Of a DNA stretch of 64,000 nucleotides, positions 38,990 to 46,886 are shown piece by piece; position 1 is the first letter of the stretch; every line of letters starts with the position of its first letter. The notes under the pieces were generated by a model. That model was not told the DNA's origin and did no database searches. It saw only the letters and a program-made list of their open reading frames with translations. Position numbers and translations under genes: made by a program. Origin of the DNA: a virus. Location: positions 1 through 64,000 of IMG/VR virus record IMGVR_UViG_3300028840_001395. One strand, 5' to 3'.

Positions 38990-39973
38990 CCCCCCATCGA
39001 AACTGAGAAGCTGGAATCCCTCCACACCGTCGAGCATCTCATCGGTGTTCCGGGGCTTGCGGCGATTCTTGGACTTCTGGGCCTGGCGGTCGGGGCAGAC
39101 GCTCTCGTAGTCACAGAACCGGCAGGTCTTCCAGTGGGGCTTGGCGTCGAACTTCTCCTTGTCCATCGCCTTGCGGACATCCACGGCCCGCTGGGCGAGC
39201 CCCTTGACATCCTCCTTGGAACACTCGACCCACTCGATCCCCTCCTCCTTGACCTCGTTGCCCTCGTCGTCCAGCACGGGCTTTCCATCTACATCGAGGA
39301 CCGTCGCGCCGTAGGGGTAACGGTAGTAGCAGAAGCCCAGACGGTCAGGCATCTGCTTGTAGCACAGGTAGAAACAGAGGGCGTACCAGCGCAACTGGTC
39401 GGGGTCGGTGTAGGTCATCAACCCACCCTTGCCGTCCTTGTAACGCCGGGAGTTCTTGCCGTCGATGATGGTGACCCCGGTGTCCTCGCGCTTGACGATG
39501 AGGTCAGCACGACCACCGATGGGCGTGTACTTGTTGGCGTAGGCCACCATGTCCTGCTCGGCCTTCGAGTAGGGGCCGATGAGCCGATGGGCCTTCATGG
39601 TCTTCATGTAGCCCAACACCCCGGCCTTGATGACCTCCAGCATCTCTTCCCTGGGAGGGGCCTGTCGCCAGTCGATGTAGTTCCGGGCCGCTTCGAGCTT
39701 GAAGTTCTGCTCGCACATCTCCAGCAGCCGCTCGATGAGCTGATCCTTGGACAGGAGCTTCCACAGCTCGTCGTTGTAGAACCGCTCGATGACCCACTGG
39801 ATGACGACGCCCATCAGGGCGTGATGCCAGGACTTCTGGAAGGGCTTGGGCTTCTTCCTGCCCGGCCCACCACCGACATCGATGGCTCCCCACCCCTTCG
39901 ACCAGAGGAAATTCTGCGGGCAATCTTCATACTTGGCGAGGCTTGACCAGTAGAGCGTGAATTCCCGTGCCAT
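38966..39973 (-). CDS. PD-(D/E)XK nuclease, RecB/Cas4-like with Fe-S cluster cysteines
   Basis: 335 aa. A nuclease of the Cas4/AddB-C-terminal group that degrades or trims DNA ends. The N-terminus has SSLAKYEDCPQNFLW (first Cys). The core shows GGRADLIVKREDTGVTIIDG followed by KNSRR, giving the D-(x)n-D-x-K signature. A Gln-containing helix follows (DPDQLRWYALCFYLCYKQM). The C-terminal trio CRFCDYESVC completes a likely four-Cys [4Fe-4S] site. It probably acts with RecD-like helicase or SbcCD in recombination. Confidence 0.88.
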   Translation of the reverse strand: MAREFTLYWSSLAKYEDCPQNFLWSKGWGAIDVGGGPGRKKPKPFQKSWHHALMGVVIQWVIERFYNDELWKLLSKDQLIERLLEMCEQNFKLEAARNYIDWRQAPPREEMLEVIKAGVLGYMKTMKAHRLIGPYSKAEQDMVAYANKYTPIGGRADLIVKREDTGVTIIDGKNSRRYKDGKGGLMTYTDPDQLRWYALCFYLCYKQMPDRLGFCYYRYPYGATVLDVDGKPVLDDEGNEVKEEGIEWVECSKEDVKGLAQRAVDVRKAMDKEKFDAKPHWKTCRFCDYESVCPDRQAQKSKNRRKPRNTDEMLDGVEGFQLLSFDGGSTSGDKG

Positions 39974-40026
39974 ACCACTCCTACCCTTTCTCCGAGGTAT
40001 CTTATCCTACCCCGAAGCGGGCGGAG

Positions 40027-41184
40027 TCAAACAGGATTTTCCACGGCCCAGATGAGGTTCTGACACAGCTCGTCCAGCTTGGCGAAGTCAGGTGTCCGGG
40101 GAAGAGAGGACTTCCGCCACACCTCGATGAGATCCTTGTCCTGCTCCTCGGCCCAGGAGTCGAGGTAGTCGAAGGCCCACTCGCCGTTGAGCACGCCCCT
40201 CAGCTTGGGCGCGTCGTGTACCCTCTTGACGATGACGTCACCCGTGGTGCCTATCTCCCGGCACATAGTCATGAGCCGGACAAGGTGCATCCCGTGCTTG
40301 GTGTCGTACCCGAACTTCTTCTCCAAGGCGGCACGGGCCGGGTTCCGGTGCTTCTTCCAGTTCTGGTAGTGCTCCCAGTCCAGCACGGCCTGCCGCCACT
40401 GCTTCTCCCTGGTGAGCATCTCCAGGAAGTTCTCCTCGTAGCCCAGGAGGCGTCCGGCGGCGGCGAACTGCTCGTCGTCCGCGATCTCCAACTCGGTCAG
40501 ACGACGGTACATCTGCTCCTTGACGTAGATCTTCTCGGCGTCGTCCATCTGGCCGAAGTCGATCTCCCAGGAGTCGATCTGCTTCTGGATGCGGCTCATC
40601 GCAGCGTTGAGCTGATCCTTGGAGATGGCCACCATGTCCGAGAGGCCGAACTCCGACCGCAGCGGCCTGTGGGTCGGCGGGTCAAGCAGCCAGCGGCGGT
40701 GCCGCTTGATGCGCTTGATCTGCGACATCGCATAGCCCCGGAAGCTGGCGCTGGCCTTCTTCGAGAGGAAGTCCTGCCGGGCGTTCCGAAGGATCTGGCC
40801 GACGTGGTTGCAAACCACGAGGTCATCGCCGTGGGCGAACAGCACATCGAGGATGTTCGGGTTGCAGGCTGCCGCCATCTGAACGAACTTGATCACGTTG
40901 AAGATGGTGCAATCGATGGGCTGCTTGACCTCCAGTTGGTCGAACTTGTGCAGGAAGCCCATCCGATACTGATGGGGCGGCACGCAGACGCCCTTGTAGT
41001 CGTAGTCCGAGTCGGGCCGATTCGTCCCGTAGGCCCGGCTGCCCGTGACCGCGACCAGAATCAGGCGGTCCTTCTCGCCCATCCACCTCATGTGGGAGCG
41101 GGACTTGTCGCTCAAGAGAGACGCAATGTTGAACAGGGTGTGGAGGTTGCCCTCGGCCTCCGGCCCCTTGACGATTCCATCCAT
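40027..41184 (-). CDS. RlaP-type predicted nucleotidyltransferase (RNA-repair associated)
   Basis: 385 aa from ATG 41184 (TGATG overlap). The polymerase-beta-fold catalytic motif is VAVTGSRAYGTNRPDSDYDY followed by KGV, matching GSRAYG-(x)n-DSDxD of the RlaP family. That family is linked to RNA ligases and repair in bacteria and phages. Helical segments follow (FVQMAAACNPNILDVLFAHG, ASFRGYAMSQIKRIKRHRRW), typical of this group. Substrate unknown; it probably transfers a nucleotide to RNA ends or a protein. It sits one gene away from the Tpt1/KptA gene, supporting an RNA-repair role. Confidence 0.82.
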   Translation of the reverse strand: MDGIVKGPEAEGNLHTLFNIASLLSDKSRSHMRWMGEKDRLILVAVTGSRAYGTNRPDSDYDYKGVCVPPHQYRMGFLHKFDQLEVKQPIDCTIFNVIKFVQMAAACNPNILDVLFAHGDDLVVCNHVGQILRNARQDFLSKKASASFRGYAMSQIKRIKRHRRWLLDPPTHRPLRSEFGLSDMVAISKDQLNAAMSRIQKQIDSWEIDFGQMDDAEKIYVKEQMYRRLTELEIADDEQFAAAGRLLGYEENFLEMLTREKQWRQAVLDWEHYQNWKKHRNPARAALEKKFGYDTKHGMHLVRLMTMCREIGTTGDVIVKRVHDAPKLRGVLNGEWAFDYLDSWAEEQDKDLIEVWRKSSLPRTPDFAKLDELCQNLIWAVENPV

Positions 41185-41531
41185 CAGATCACCTCGTAAT
41201 CCTCCAGGGCCATCGGCCCTTCGAGCTTGAACGTGCCCTTCTGCTTCCCGTTGGGATCCCACCCCTGCGTCAGGGCGGAGAGAATGAGCTTCTTCGCGTC
41301 CTTGGGCGTCACCGCCGCCTTCAGATCCTCGTCGGGCATCTCCGGCCCACGGTCATGCACCATGAGCTTAGCCTGCAAGGTCGCCCCGTGATCCTTGATG
41401 TCCTCGTGGGCCAGGAACCAGACCACATCGGGAGCCGCTCCTGGAAGGGTCTTGTGGTGGTTCCCCAGCGCCCAGCGGAAAGCTCTGTCCTCGATCTCGA
41501 TGCGCCTCGACTTCTTTCTCGGTAGTGTCAT
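41184..41531 (-). CDS. Hypothetical protein coupled to the RlaP-type gene
   Basis: 115 aa, basic N-terminus (LPRKKSRRIEIEDRAFRWAL), a conserved-looking core (PDVVWFLAHEDIKDHGATLQ) and an acidic helical middle (DEDLKAAVTPKDAKKLILSA). Overlaps the nucleotidyltransferase start as TGATG. It has its own promoter-like element upstream. No family recognised. Confidence 0.6.
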   Translation of the reverse strand: MTLPRKKSRRIEIEDRAFRWALGNHHKTLPGAAPDVVWFLAHEDIKDHGATLQAKLMVHDRGPEMPDEDLKAAVTPKDAKKLILSALTQGWDPNGKQKGTFKLEGPMALEDYEVI

Positions 41532-41549
41532 GCGTCACCTCTTGCCTAG

Positions 41550-41574
41550 ACTACTCTCTCGAAAGGTCTGATGA
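41550..41574 (-). promoter_or_regulatory. Bipartite promoter-like element (AGAGTAGTCTAGG type) upstream of 41184-41531
   Basis: Minus strand TCATC (41574-41570), 15 bp, GTAGT (41554-41550) within AGAGTAGTCTAGG. The same 13-mer occurs upstream of the kinase-phosphatase and coaD genes. Confidence 0.6.
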
Positions 41575-41575
41575 G

Positions 41576-42127
41576 CTACTGTTTCCCCAGGTACTCCGGC
41601 GGAACATGATCGGTGAGCCAGACCCCATTGTCGCTCACGAAGAACTCGAAACCATCCCTGAACATCCGCCCAGCCTGAACCTTGAACATGATGGGGCGGC
41701 CCCCGCGTCGCAGACCCACCGTATGGGCGGTCTGTGGGTCCGGGGAGAGATGGACGTGGTGGCGCTCCATCTTCTTCAATCCCTCCCGCTCAATGGCCTC
41801 CCTCACCTTCGGGTAGCTCCCGTGGTAGAGATACTCGGGCGGCTCGGAGGGCTGGTATCCCAGGTTGACCTTGACGGAGTGGCCCTGGCTGGCCCGGATA
41901 CGCTTGCCATCCTCGGACATGGCGAACCGCTTCTTGTTGTTCTCGGCCACCGCTTGCAGGATGAGTTGCCGGGTCATCCAGTTCGGAGACTTCTCGACCA
42001 GCGTGTTGAAGTCCGTCCAGCCCTGGTCATCGAGGGTGATGCCGATCTTCTCGGGCTTGTGTCGGAGCACCAGGCTCATGAACTTGCTGGCCCTGACGAC
42101 CGGGTTCTGGCTTCTCTTGCCAGCCAT
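41576..42127 (-). CDS. kptA: RNA 2'-phosphotransferase, Tpt1/KptA family
   Basis: 183 aa, family length. The enzyme moves an internal RNA 2'-phosphate to NAD+, giving ADP-ribose 1'',2''-cyclic phosphate and clean RNA. Visible motifs: SKFMSLVLRHKPEKIGITLD (the Arg-His of the catalytic set), DGKRIRASQGHSVKVNLGY, YLYHGSYPKVREAIEREGLK, HHVHLSPDPQTAHTVGLRRG and FEFFVSDNGVWLTDHVPPEY. All main conserved Arg/His positions of the family seem present. The start is ATG 42127 (MAGKRS); the frame upstream is not conserved. It is neighbour to the RlaP-type and Pnkp genes. Confidence 0.92.
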   Translation of the reverse strand: MAGKRSQNPVVRASKFMSLVLRHKPEKIGITLDDQGWTDFNTLVEKSPNWMTRQLILQAVAENNKKRFAMSEDGKRIRASQGHSVKVNLGYQPSEPPEYLYHGSYPKVREAIEREGLKKMERHHVHLSPDPQTAHTVGLRRGGRPIMFKVQAGRMFRDGFEFFVSDNGVWLTDHVPPEYLGKQ

Positions 42128-42159
42128 CTTTCTATCTCCCGTGGGTGGCTGCCAGCACA

Positions 42160-42411
42160 TCAGGATTCGTGGAACTCGTGGCACTTCCCGCAGTACTTGT
42201 GGCGAACATCGTTGGGGTTGTAGGAAGTCATCCCGCACTTGAGGCACTTGATGGCCATATCCCCATGAGCACCCTCGACCGGGATGATCTTGTAGGTCTT
42301 GCGGGTCTTCTCCGCCGGGGGCTCGGCCTTGGGAGGAGGAGCCGCCCTCCGCGTCGGCAGCGGCGCTCTCCGGCCACTCCTGCTACGTCTGCCGCCTCTG
42401 CAACAACCCAT
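42160..42411 (-). CDS. Small zinc-ribbon protein
   Basis: 83 aa from ATG 42411 (TGATG overlap). The N-terminus is Arg/Pro-rich and disordered. The C-terminal 35 residues (IKCLKCGMTSYNPNDVRHKY followed by CGKCHEFH) form a four-Cys ribbon with the TSxNPNDV phrase that I recall from many phage zinc-ribbon proteins. Probably a nucleic-acid-binding accessory. Function unknown. Confidence 0.7.
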   Translation of the reverse strand: MGCCRGGRRSRSGRRAPLPTRRAAPPPKAEPPAEKTRKTYKIIPVEGAHGDMAIKCLKCGMTSYNPNDVRHKYCGKCHEFHES

Positions 42412-42755
42412 CAGTGCCACGTCACATTCTCGGGAATCTCATCGTCATCGTCACCGAAGATGCGATCCCAGCCGTCCCGATACGCCCTGGACGCTACGCG
42501 GGCAGGCCCCTTGTGACCTGTCCCCTCCTGGACCACCTCGACATCGTAGAGCGGACTGCCCTCACGCCTCTTGACGTTGATGATCTCCTTGCCGTCCATC
42601 TCTTCCTCGGTCATCGAGTCGGTGTTCTTGACCCTTCCGACCTCGATAGACCGCTGACCTTCCTCGTTCTGGCGAAGGCGCATGATCTGGGCTTCATCCT
42701 TGTCCTCACCGAGGATGATGGCCTGGTCGATCTTCTTGGCCTTCTTCTCGCTCAC
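42411..42755 (-). CDS. Hypothetical charged protein
   Basis: 114 aa from GTG 42755 with GGAGGCGAGG upstream. Lys/Glu-rich N-terminus (SEKKAKKIDQAIILGEDKDE) and a C-terminus with ARVASRAYRDGWDRIFGDD and an acidic run. The segment PARVASRAYRDG recalls the RVA tag seen in structural-cluster proteins. No family recognised. Confidence 0.55.
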   Translation of the reverse strand: MSEKKAKKIDQAIILGEDKDEAQIMRLRQNEEGQRSIEVGRVKNTDSMTEEEMDGKEIINVKRREGSPLYDVEVVQEGTGHKGPARVASRAYRDGWDRIFGDDDDEIPENVTWH

Positions 42756-42776
42756 GACCTCGCCTCCGTGGAGGAT

Positions 42777-42800
42777 TCTACCACACCTATAGCCCCATGA
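42777..42800 (-). promoter_or_regulatory. Bipartite promoter-like element upstream of 42411-42755
   Basis: Minus strand TCATG (42800-42796), 14 bp, GTAGA (42781-42777). Weaker member of the ten-site set; the first half lies inside the upstream coding sequence. Confidence 0.4.
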
Positions 42801-43026
42801 CCTTGGATACGAACTTCTTCACGACCTCCACCACCTCGACAGCCGACCGATCTCCCCGGTCATAGGCATCGAAAGCCTCCCTGGAATAGGGGTCAGCCGC
42901 TCGGGCGTAGTCGAGGTAGTCCCGTTTCTTCTCCGCAGAGAGGTTCCCGCCCCAGGCTCGGACGAATGGCCCGAGATACCACTCACGGTGAGGACGGTCA
43001 CCTGGCCTGCACTCTCCCTCTGCCAT
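42787..43026 (-). CDS. Small hypothetical protein after the kinase-phosphatase gene
   Basis: 79 aa from ATG 43026, one base past the upstream stop. Contains PHREWYLGPFVRAWGGNLSA and helical YLDYARAADPYSREAFDAYD, then VVEVVKKFVSKVMGL. No known domain. Confidence 0.5.
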   Translation of the reverse strand: MAEGECRPGDRPHREWYLGPFVRAWGGNLSAEKKRDYLDYARAADPYSREAFDAYDRGDRSAVEVVEVVKKFVSKVMGL

Positions 43027-43027
43027 G

Positions 43028-43999
43028 TCAGGCTCCGAAGAACTCGTGCGCCCAGGCGAACTGGAATCCACACCGCTCCGCGAAGGTCTTGTCCTTGGTC
43101 ATGTCGCCCACGAAAATGGTCTGGCTCGGGTCGAGCTTGTATTTCTCGATGAACCACACGCCCATGCCGGGGCACGGCTTCGGCCAGTACGACTGCGGGA
43201 CGCCGCCCCGCTCGGTCGAGTAGATGTAGTCGATGTCCACGCCCAGGAGCCGGTTGGTCTCATCGAACGCCTCGATGGCCCCCTGCTCGGGCACGTACTT
43301 CTTGTCACCCGGCTTCTTGGCGATGCCAGACTGGTTGCTGGCCCCACACAGGATGAAGCCCTCGCGCTGCTTGGCCTGGAGCAGATCCCGGCGACCATCC
43401 ATGATCTGCACCTCGACGGCGCAGGTCGGAGAGGGGTTGTCCGGGTTACTCGACGTGCGGAGGGTGCCGTCGTAGTCGAGGATGATGGCCCGGTTGGTGT
43501 AATCGTCTGGCAGGGTGATCTCGACCGGGACAGTCTCGATGGCCGTGAACCCCTCGGACTGCTCGGGCATCACCAGTCGCTTGAACCAGGCGAACTGGGC
43601 CACGGGCGGGAACATGTTGGGGTCATCCTTGTGAGCCTTGTAGTCCTCCTTGCGGAACAGCTTGCCGTAGCGCCGGATCTGACGCAGAGCGGCGAGGAAC
43701 TGGCACTGTTCCTTGGTGGCGTCCAGCCACACGAGCCGGACGGGGAGCCCCAGCTCCTGACCCACAGCCAGGAGCGTCTCTCGGGCCTCCACGGTGCCGT
43801 AGGTGTTGTCCAGGACGAACAACCGCTTGCCCTGTGCGTGCAGCTCGCGGACTCGCTGGTAGACCTGGCCTCCATCCTTGAGGGAGCCTCCCAGCTCGTC
43901 CCGGTTCACCCGGATGTAGCCCACCTTCTCGAAGCGTGCGGTCTCCCGTGTCTTGCCCGAAGCCATCGGGCCACCCACGGCCACAATTTCACCGCTCAT
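43028..43999 (-). CDS. pnkp: Polynucleotide kinase-phosphatase (T4 Pnkp order)
   Basis: 323 aa. It heals nucleic-acid ends by adding 5'-phosphate and removing 3'-phosphate or 2',3'-cyclic phosphate. The kinase half begins with P-loop GGPMASGKT (~9-17), then RVNRDELGGSL, VLDNTYGTVEARETL (lid/acceptor Asp) and RQIRRYGK. The HAD phosphatase half has AIILDYDGTLRTSSNPDNPS (catalytic Asp175 and Asp177), ILCGASNQSGIAKKPG (motif II Ser) and FVGDMTKDKTFAERCGF (motif III/IV Asp pair). Kinase-first order is as in T4. Genome context with KptA and an RlaP homologue favours RNA repair. Confidence 0.94.
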   Translation of the reverse strand: MSGEIVAVGGPMASGKTRETARFEKVGYIRVNRDELGGSLKDGGQVYQRVRELHAQGKRLFVLDNTYGTVEARETLLAVGQELGLPVRLVWLDATKEQCQFLAALRQIRRYGKLFRKEDYKAHKDDPNMFPPVAQFAWFKRLVMPEQSEGFTAIETVPVEITLPDDYTNRAIILDYDGTLRTSSNPDNPSPTCAVEVQIMDGRRDLLQAKQREGFILCGASNQSGIAKKPGDKKYVPEQGAIEAFDETNRLLGVDIDYIYSTERGGVPQSYWPKPCPGMGVWFIEKYKLDPSQTIFVGDMTKDKTFAERCGFQFAWAHEFFGA

Positions 44000-44017
44000 G
44001 CGATACCTCCTACCTAG

Positions 44018-44042
44018 ACTACTCTCTCGGAGAGCGAGATAA
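44018..44042 (-). promoter_or_regulatory. Bipartite promoter-like element upstream of pnkp
   Basis: Minus strand CTTATC (44043-44038), 15 bp, GTAGT (44022-44018) within AGAGTAGTCTAGG. Spacing and both half-sites match the coaD site exactly. Confidence 0.65.
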
Positions 44043-44044
44043 GC

Positions 44045-44821
44045 CTAGTCCAGCAAGTCCATGATGTCGGTAGGTTCAAAATCATGGAGGGGTCTGTCCC
44101 CAGCAGCTTCCAGACGTTTCCGAGCCACATCGCAGTAGCCAGGCTCCTTCTCAATCAGGACATATCCCCGTCCCATCTGCTGGGCCACGACCCCCACAGT
44201 GCCGCTTCCGGCGAAGGGGTCGAGAACCACATCCTCGGGGTCTGTGTACACTTCAAGAACCCGCTGGACAAGAGACTCGGGGAAGGCTGCGGGGTGTTCC
44301 ACCGCCATGTGCTTCTCACCGACCGTGCTCCACACGGCCCGCTGGCTCAACTGGCGGTTCCTGATCTTCTGCTCCTTGGGCGCACCCTCGATCTTGCGGA
44401 AGGTGTAGAGGTGCTCGAACTCGGGGACAGGGCGAGGGGCAGAGATGGCGTGCTTGCCCCCGGTGATCTTGGAGAAGTCCTTGTGCCAGACCCGCTGGGC
44501 CTGGAGGACAAGTCCGTTGGCGAGGCCCTGCGACCAGTAGATCCAGCCCATCGGCATCTCGCACGGGGCCTCTGTCCCCAGAATCTCTCGGGCCGGGATG
44601 ATGTCTCCGAAGTTGAACACGGCGTAGCCACCACGCTTGAGGACGCGCCGACACTCCCTGAAGGTCTCGTTGAGCAGTTGCAGCAGGACGCCGATTCGGA
44701 TGTCCGGCTCGTAGTCCTTTCCAACCGCATAGGGCGGTGACGTGAACACGAGAGCCACTGATTCGGAGGGGATCTTGGGCAGCACGTCTTCACTACGACC
44801 ACAGATCAGAGTGTTCTTCAC
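44045..44821 (-). CDS. DNA methyltransferase, N4-cytosine/N6-adenine beta-class
   Basis: 258 aa from GTG 44821 (GTGA overlap with the HNH gene). The catalytic motif is VFTSPPYAVGKDYE (SPPY suggests N4-cytosine, though some adenine enzymes share it). The AdoMet-binding motif is VVLDPFAGSGTVGVVAQQMG near the C-terminus, so the order is IV then I as in the beta class. Middle: GYAVFNFGDIIPAREIL and PEFEHLYTFRKIEG. No partner restriction enzyme of standard type is next to it, so it may protect phage DNA from host restriction. The HNH gene beside it might be a nuclease partner; uncertain. Confidence 0.9.
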   Translation of the reverse strand: MKNTLICGRSEDVLPKIPSESVALVFTSPPYAVGKDYEPDIRIGVLLQLLNETFRECRRVLKRGGYAVFNFGDIIPAREILGTEAPCEMPMGWIYWSQGLANGLVLQAQRVWHKDFSKITGGKHAISAPRPVPEFEHLYTFRKIEGAPKEQKIRNRQLSQRAVWSTVGEKHMAVEHPAAFPESLVQRVLEVYTDPEDVVLDPFAGSGTVGVVAQQMGRGYVLIEKEPGYCDVARKRLEAAGDRPLHDFEPTDIMDLLD

Positions 44822-45309
44822 GGGATCGGAACTCCTACGGACAAGAGCCAGGACAGGTCGAGAGTCCACTCATGGACGCTGCGCTCGTTCCAGATCCGGG
44901 CCGCATCGCGGACATGCTCCCGCGCCTGGCGCTCCGTCCAGCCGTTGACCTCCATCATGTGAGCGATGGCCTCGTCCGCGAACCCCTGGGTCTGGGTGAA
45001 CCCGAAGTGCTTGACCCCGTGGCAGGCCGGACAGAGCGCGATGAGCCGGACGAGTTTCTGGACGTGAGTCTTCTCATCGTAGTCCCAGATCTCGTGACAC
45101 TCGACTGGATGCTTCGGCCCCTTCCCACCACAGATCTCGCAGTGGTATCCGGCTGCCGCGTAGGTCATCTTGCGGAGCTTGTCCCAGTCCTTCCTCGGGA
45201 GGTCAGAGCGCAGGTTCTTCCCCCACGCCGTCGAGGGAACCAGTTCGACAGTCAGAGTCTCGGTCGGAGACGTGTCGTTGAGGTCGAACTCCTGAAAGCC
45301 GTCAGCCAT
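44818..45309 (-). CDS. HNH-family nuclease-like protein with zinc cysteines
   Basis: 163 aa. The core is CEICGGKG, then VECHEIWDYDEKTHVQKLVR and LIALCPACHGVKHFGFTQTQ: two CxxC pairs for structural zinc, with H-(x)n-N/H-H type residues of the beta-beta-alpha metal fold. The C-terminus is a helical domain (MEVNGWTERQAREHVRDAAR). Such short HNH proteins are common in phages. Start ATG 45309 overlaps coaD by 8 bp. Function could be DNA nicking in recombination or restriction-like cleavage with the adjacent methyltransferase. Confidence 0.8.
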   Translation of the reverse strand: MADGFQEFDLNDTSPTETLTVELVPSTAWGKNLRSDLPRKDWDKLRKMTYAAAGYHCEICGGKGPKHPVECHEIWDYDEKTHVQKLVRLIALCPACHGVKHFGFTQTQGFADEAIAHMMEVNGWTERQAREHVRDAARIWNERSVHEWTLDLSWLLSVGVPIP

Positions 45310-45823
45310 CTCCAAACCTCTCCCGAAGGCGCTTCCGGACGGCGGGGGGCACCATCCGATCCACCACCTCGCGCCAGCCGTTCGGGCCGATGAGTCCCTT
45401 GACCAGACTGGACGACACCTCGCAGTATTCACGGGGCGGAATGAGATACACGCTCTCGACTTCGGGGTCGATGTCCTCGTTGACGTGCCTCATCATCTTC
45501 TCGAAGGCCAGATCCTCGGCTGACCGGACACCCCGAACCAGATGCGTAGCCCCTACCTTGGATGCGTAGCGGACGAGGTAGTCGCCTCCGAATCCGGCAA
45601 CCTCGACCTTCTTGCCCTCGGGCCAGATGATGACCTTCTCCAGCAGCATGTCCACAGTCTCTTGGAGCATGTCCATGCGCTCCTCCAGACTGAACATCGG
45701 TGTCTTGTCCGGGTTGACCCCGACCGCGATCACCAGATCATCGAAGAGGGTGATCGCCTGTTGCATGACCCAGACGTGGCCCACGGTGGGAGGGTCGAAA
45801 CTGCCTGCGTAGATGGCTTTCAT
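45302..45823 (-). CDS. coaD: Phosphopantetheine adenylyltransferase
   Basis: 173 aa, family length. It catalyses the fourth step of coenzyme A synthesis, ATP plus 4'-phosphopantetheine to dephospho-CoA. Motifs: YAGSFDPPTVGHVWVMQQA (nucleotidyl-transfer TxGH motif), LVRGVRSAEDLAFEKMMRHV (R-GxR-x-xxDxxxE) and CEVSSSLVKGLIGPNG (ISSTxVR equivalent). All expected sites are in place. It has its own promoter-like element. A CoA gene in a phage is an auxiliary metabolic gene; it could also supply a nucleotide-modifying activity. No other CoA gene is visible here. Confidence 0.93.
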   Translation of the reverse strand: MKAIYAGSFDPPTVGHVWVMQQAITLFDDLVIAVGVNPDKTPMFSLEERMDMLQETVDMLLEKVIIWPEGKKVEVAGFGGDYLVRYASKVGATHLVRGVRSAEDLAFEKMMRHVNEDIDPEVESVYLIPPREYCEVSSSLVKGLIGPNGWREVVDRMVPPAVRKRLRERFGDG

Positions 45824-45839
45824 GAGACCTCCGCCCTAG

Positions 45840-45864
45840 ACTACTCTGCCGAGATCGGGGATAA
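45840..45864 (-). promoter_or_regulatory. Bipartite promoter-like element upstream of coaD
   Basis: Minus strand CTTATC (45865-45860), 15 bp, GTAGT (45844-45840) within AGAGTAGTCTAGG, 20 bp before the start codon. Confidence 0.65.
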
Positions 45865-45866
45865 GC

Positions 45867-46886
45867 CTATGCCCCCGCCTTCTCCAGGTAGAGGATAGCC
45901 CGCTCTCGCACCTCGTCCTCGATCCCGTCCATCCCCTCAATGGTCTCCCGAAGTGACACGTCATCCTGTCGGGTGAGCACATCTCGGAGCCCCTCCACGA
46001 AGGTCTCGATGTTCATCTGTCGAGCCTCAGCCCGGACGCGACCCTCGATGTCGAATACCTCCTTGGCAGGCTGCACCCGCAAGGGCTTCTCCTCGATGCT
46101 GAAGACCTCCTTGCCTGGGCCGAAACGGAGGATCGCACAGGATGGCGTCCGTTTCAGGTCATCCTCGACCAGCGCCCCGCGAGCCAGGCTGCCGATGTTG
46201 ACCACCCACTTACCGTGGGCGATCTCGGTGACCCCCTGGTTCTTGTGCCAGTGTCCGAAGCACCACACGTCCGGGTCGAGGTTGGCCAGGTCAGAGTAAT
46301 TCAGCACATCCTCGGCCCCGAAGAATTCGCCCCCCTCCTCGCTGGCCAGACAGTGAGCCACCACGACCAGATGATCCTCGTCGCCCTTGGTGATAGCGTT
46401 GAAGCGGTTCACGTCATACTGGGTGCCGTGATAGGGAATGCCCACCACCCGGACGCGGAGCTTGGGCTTGGTCGTCCCGTCCACCTTCACCGCGTCCGGC
46501 CAGATCGTGAAACGGGCCTCGTGCTCATCGAACAAAGGCACGAACGTCCGGGTCTTGAACAGCACCCCCAGAGGGCTCTCTTCCAGGTATTCCAGGCTCC
46601 CGTACTTCACGTCATGGTTGCCCACGGTAGCATGGACTGTCACGCTCTGGTGGACTTCTGCGACCCGCTGGATGAGCTTGTGGCTGTTCCTGACCGGGCT
46701 CTTGATGTGAAAGAGGTCGCCGCCGTCGAGAATGGCCTCGGCATTCTCGTCCAGGGCGATCTCCACCGTCTGGGACAGCTTGTCCAGAATCGTAGCGGCC
46801 CAGTCGTCTGTCCGCGACTGGGGTGGTTGGTCAGCCAGGTGGGCATCGGAGCGCCAGATCAGGGTGATGGTGTCGTCAGTGCTCAT
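45867..46886 (-). CDS. sbcD: SbcD/Mre11-type DNA exo/endonuclease
   Basis: 339 aa, calcineurin-like metallophosphoesterase. Motifs in order: WRSDAHLAD, AILDGGDLFHIKS, ATVGNHDV, LVVVAHC and WCFGHWHKNQ, the full Mre11 metal set. The C-terminal capping part is short. With a Rad50/SbcC partner it opens hairpins and resects ends. It starts at ATG 46886, inside the last codons of the Rad50 N-half gene (overlap 11 bp), so the two are co-translated. The ATG two codons earlier is possible, but GGGGGA spacing favours 46886. Confidence 0.92.
   Translation of the reverse strand: MSTDDTITLIWRSDAHLADQPPQSRTDDWAATILDKLSQTVEIALDENAEAILDGGDLFHIKSPVRNSHKLIQRVAEVHQSVTVHATVGNHDVKYGSLEYLEESPLGVLFKTRTFVPLFDEHEARFTIWPDAVKVDGTTKPKLRVRVVGIPYHGTQYDVNRFNAITKGDEDHLVVVAHCLASEEGGEFFGAEDVLNYSDLANLDPDVWCFGHWHKNQGVTEIAHGKWVVNIGSLARGALVEDDLKRTPSCAILRFGPGKEVFSIEEKPLRVQPAKEVFDIEGRVRAEARQMNIETFVEGLRDVLTRQDDVSLRETIEGMDGIEDEVRERAILYLEKAGA

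Noticed and set aside
44045-45309. A restriction-modification system made of the methyltransferase and HNH genes
   Set aside because: Possible, but the HNH protein is the short type common in phages without methyltransferases, and no target-recognition domain is evident. Kept as two separate calls.
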